From a bacterium (lineage in GTDB: Bacteria; Hydrothermota; UBA3072; B12-G15): a stretch of DNA of 8,077 nucleotides. Below the pieces are notes generated by a model that worked only from the letters and a program-made list of their open reading frames with translations, searched no databases and was not told the DNA's origin. Below, one piece after another: positions 7,373 through 8,077 of the stretch. The translations under genes and the position numbers were made by a program. The first letter of the stretch is position 1; each line of letters starts with the position of its first letter. Where the stretch lies: positions 1 to 8,077 of the forward strand of contig QNDZ01000071.1 of NCBI GenBank assembly GCA_003646055.1. The letters are read 5' to 3'.

Positions 7373-8070
7373 AGCATCTCCTTTCAATAGCAGGTTTTGA
7401 CCCCACTGGTGGTGCGGGAATACTGAGGGATATAAAGGTGTTCCATGACCTTGGTTTTGAGGGTGCAGGTGTTGTTTCTGCCCTCACAGTCCAGAACTCA
7501 CAGAAGGTCTTTGCAGCCATCCCTCTAAATGTGTCCTATGTTGAGGAGGCATTGAATCACCTGGACTTCAAAATAAATGGATTAAAAACAGGGATGCTTT
7601 ATACAGAGGATATTGTGATTTCAGTTTTCAATTTTATAAAGAGGCATAAGATAAAACCCGTGGTTGTTGACCCTGTTATTTTCTCTTCTTCTGGGTTCAG
7701 GTTACTTGAGGATGCTGGAATAACAGAGATGCTCGGTCATCTCTTTTCAGTTTCTACATTCATAACACCAAACTACACTGAAGGGAAATTCTTAACAGGA
7801 GAGATGGACCCGGAAAAAATTGTTAGGTCTTTGAAGAAAAGGGGGGCTGAGTATGTTGTTCTGAAAATGGGGGAGGAGGAGGGAACAGACCTTTTTTATG
7901 ATGGCAATGAGATAAGGGAATTAAAGGGACGAAAACTTGCTGAGGGTATTCACGGCTCTGGATGTACCCATTCATCTGCACTCCTCTGTTTTCTTGCCAG
8001 AGGAGAGCACCCCATCGCTGCAGCAGTGACGGCTACGGAGTCTACCCAGAGGCGCATTAGTACAAAGTAA
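7369..8070 (+). CDS. thiD: Hydroxymethylpyrimidine/phosphomethylpyrimidine kinase (ThiD type), short form
   Basis: A ribokinase-fold enzyme that phosphorylates HMP and HMP-phosphate to HMP-diphosphate, the pyrimidine precursor of thiamine. The signature AGFDPTGGAGILRDIKVF (8-25) covers the substrate-binding loop. TVQNS (40-44), KTGML (73-77), VVVDPV (98-103), ITPNYTEGKFLTG (132-144), VVLKMG (163-168) and the anion-hole motif HGSGCTHSSAL (195-205) follow in family order, with Cys199 at the catalytic-loop position. At 233 residues it is about 25-35 shorter than common ThiD proteins (E. coli about 266). The last 20 residues, ending TATESTQRRISTK, fit the family poorly, and the DNA there changes composition. 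The visible stop at 8068-8070 may therefore be an artefact or a divergent end. No ThiE or thiamine riboswitch (TPP) is visible. It is last in the visible gene string. Confidence 0.88.
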   Translation: MKHLLSIAGFDPTGGAGILRDIKVFHDLGFEGAGVVSALTVQNSQKVFAAIPLNVSYVEEALNHLDFKINGLKTGMLYTEDIVISVFNFIKRHKIKPVVVDPVIFSSSGFRLLEDAGITEMLGHLFSVSTFITPNYTEGKFLTGEMDPEKIVRSLKKRGAEYVVLKMGEEEGTDLFYDGNEIRELKGRKLAEGIHGSGCTHSSALLCFLARGEHPIAAAVTATESTQRRISTK

Positions 8071-8077
8071 AGTTTTA

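Noticed and set aside
1..8077. tRNA, rRNA, riboswitch, CRISPR, insertion sequence or phage attachment site
   Set aside because: Almost every base falls within a protein gene with recognisable motifs. No direct or inverted repeats, and no TPP-riboswitch sequence before thiD, were seen.

Overview
The window is a fully coding, single-strand (+) stretch of bacterial chromosome carrying nine genes. G+C is roughly 40 % by eye. Arginine is written almost entirely with AGG/AGA, and the dinucleotide CpG is very rare (about 71 in 8077 bases by hand count). Proteins are short for their families and rich in Lys, Glu, Ile and Arg. MutL is of the endonuclease type found in bacteria without MutH, and isoprenoids are made by the MEP route. 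Together these suggest a compact, perhaps thermophilic, uncultured-type bacterium. I cannot name the phylum from the sequence alone.

Layout: (1) 1-573, the C-terminal part of a metallo-beta-lactamase-fold hydrolase whose start lies upstream of the window. (2) 570-2000, a membrane sensor histidine kinase. (3) 1975-2361, a stand-alone response-regulator receiver. (4) 2345-3616, a protein with a degenerate GGDEF-like half followed by an EAL phosphodiesterase domain with all catalytic residues. (5) 3622-5196, MutL. (6) about 5162/5171-6094, MiaA, with no ATG start. (7) 6076-7155, IspG. (8) 7124-7372, an 82-residue protein of unknown function. (9) 7369-8070, a short ThiD-type pyrimidine kinase.

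Every junction but one is an overlap, and the exception (EAL gene to mutL) is a 5-base gap. I see no terminator hairpin, internal promoter, RNA gene, repeat, mobile element or CRISPR array. The simplest reading is one polycistronic, translationally coupled unit that extends beyond the left edge. The first half looks like a signalling circuit: kinase to receiver to c-di-GMP hydrolysis. The second half is housekeeping. There IspG lies upstream of DMAPP, the substrate of MiaA, and ThiD supplies the pyrimidine half of thiamine diphosphate, the cofactor of the first MEP-pathway enzyme. That link is an inference from known pathways.

The last ~60 bases differ in composition from everything before them and encode an odd ThiD C-terminus, so the right edge should be treated with caution. 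I found no clear sign of a wholly new system. The points most worth a second look are the split receiver/GGDEF-EAL arrangement, the extreme CpG depletion, the uncharacterised small protein, and the composition break at the right end.
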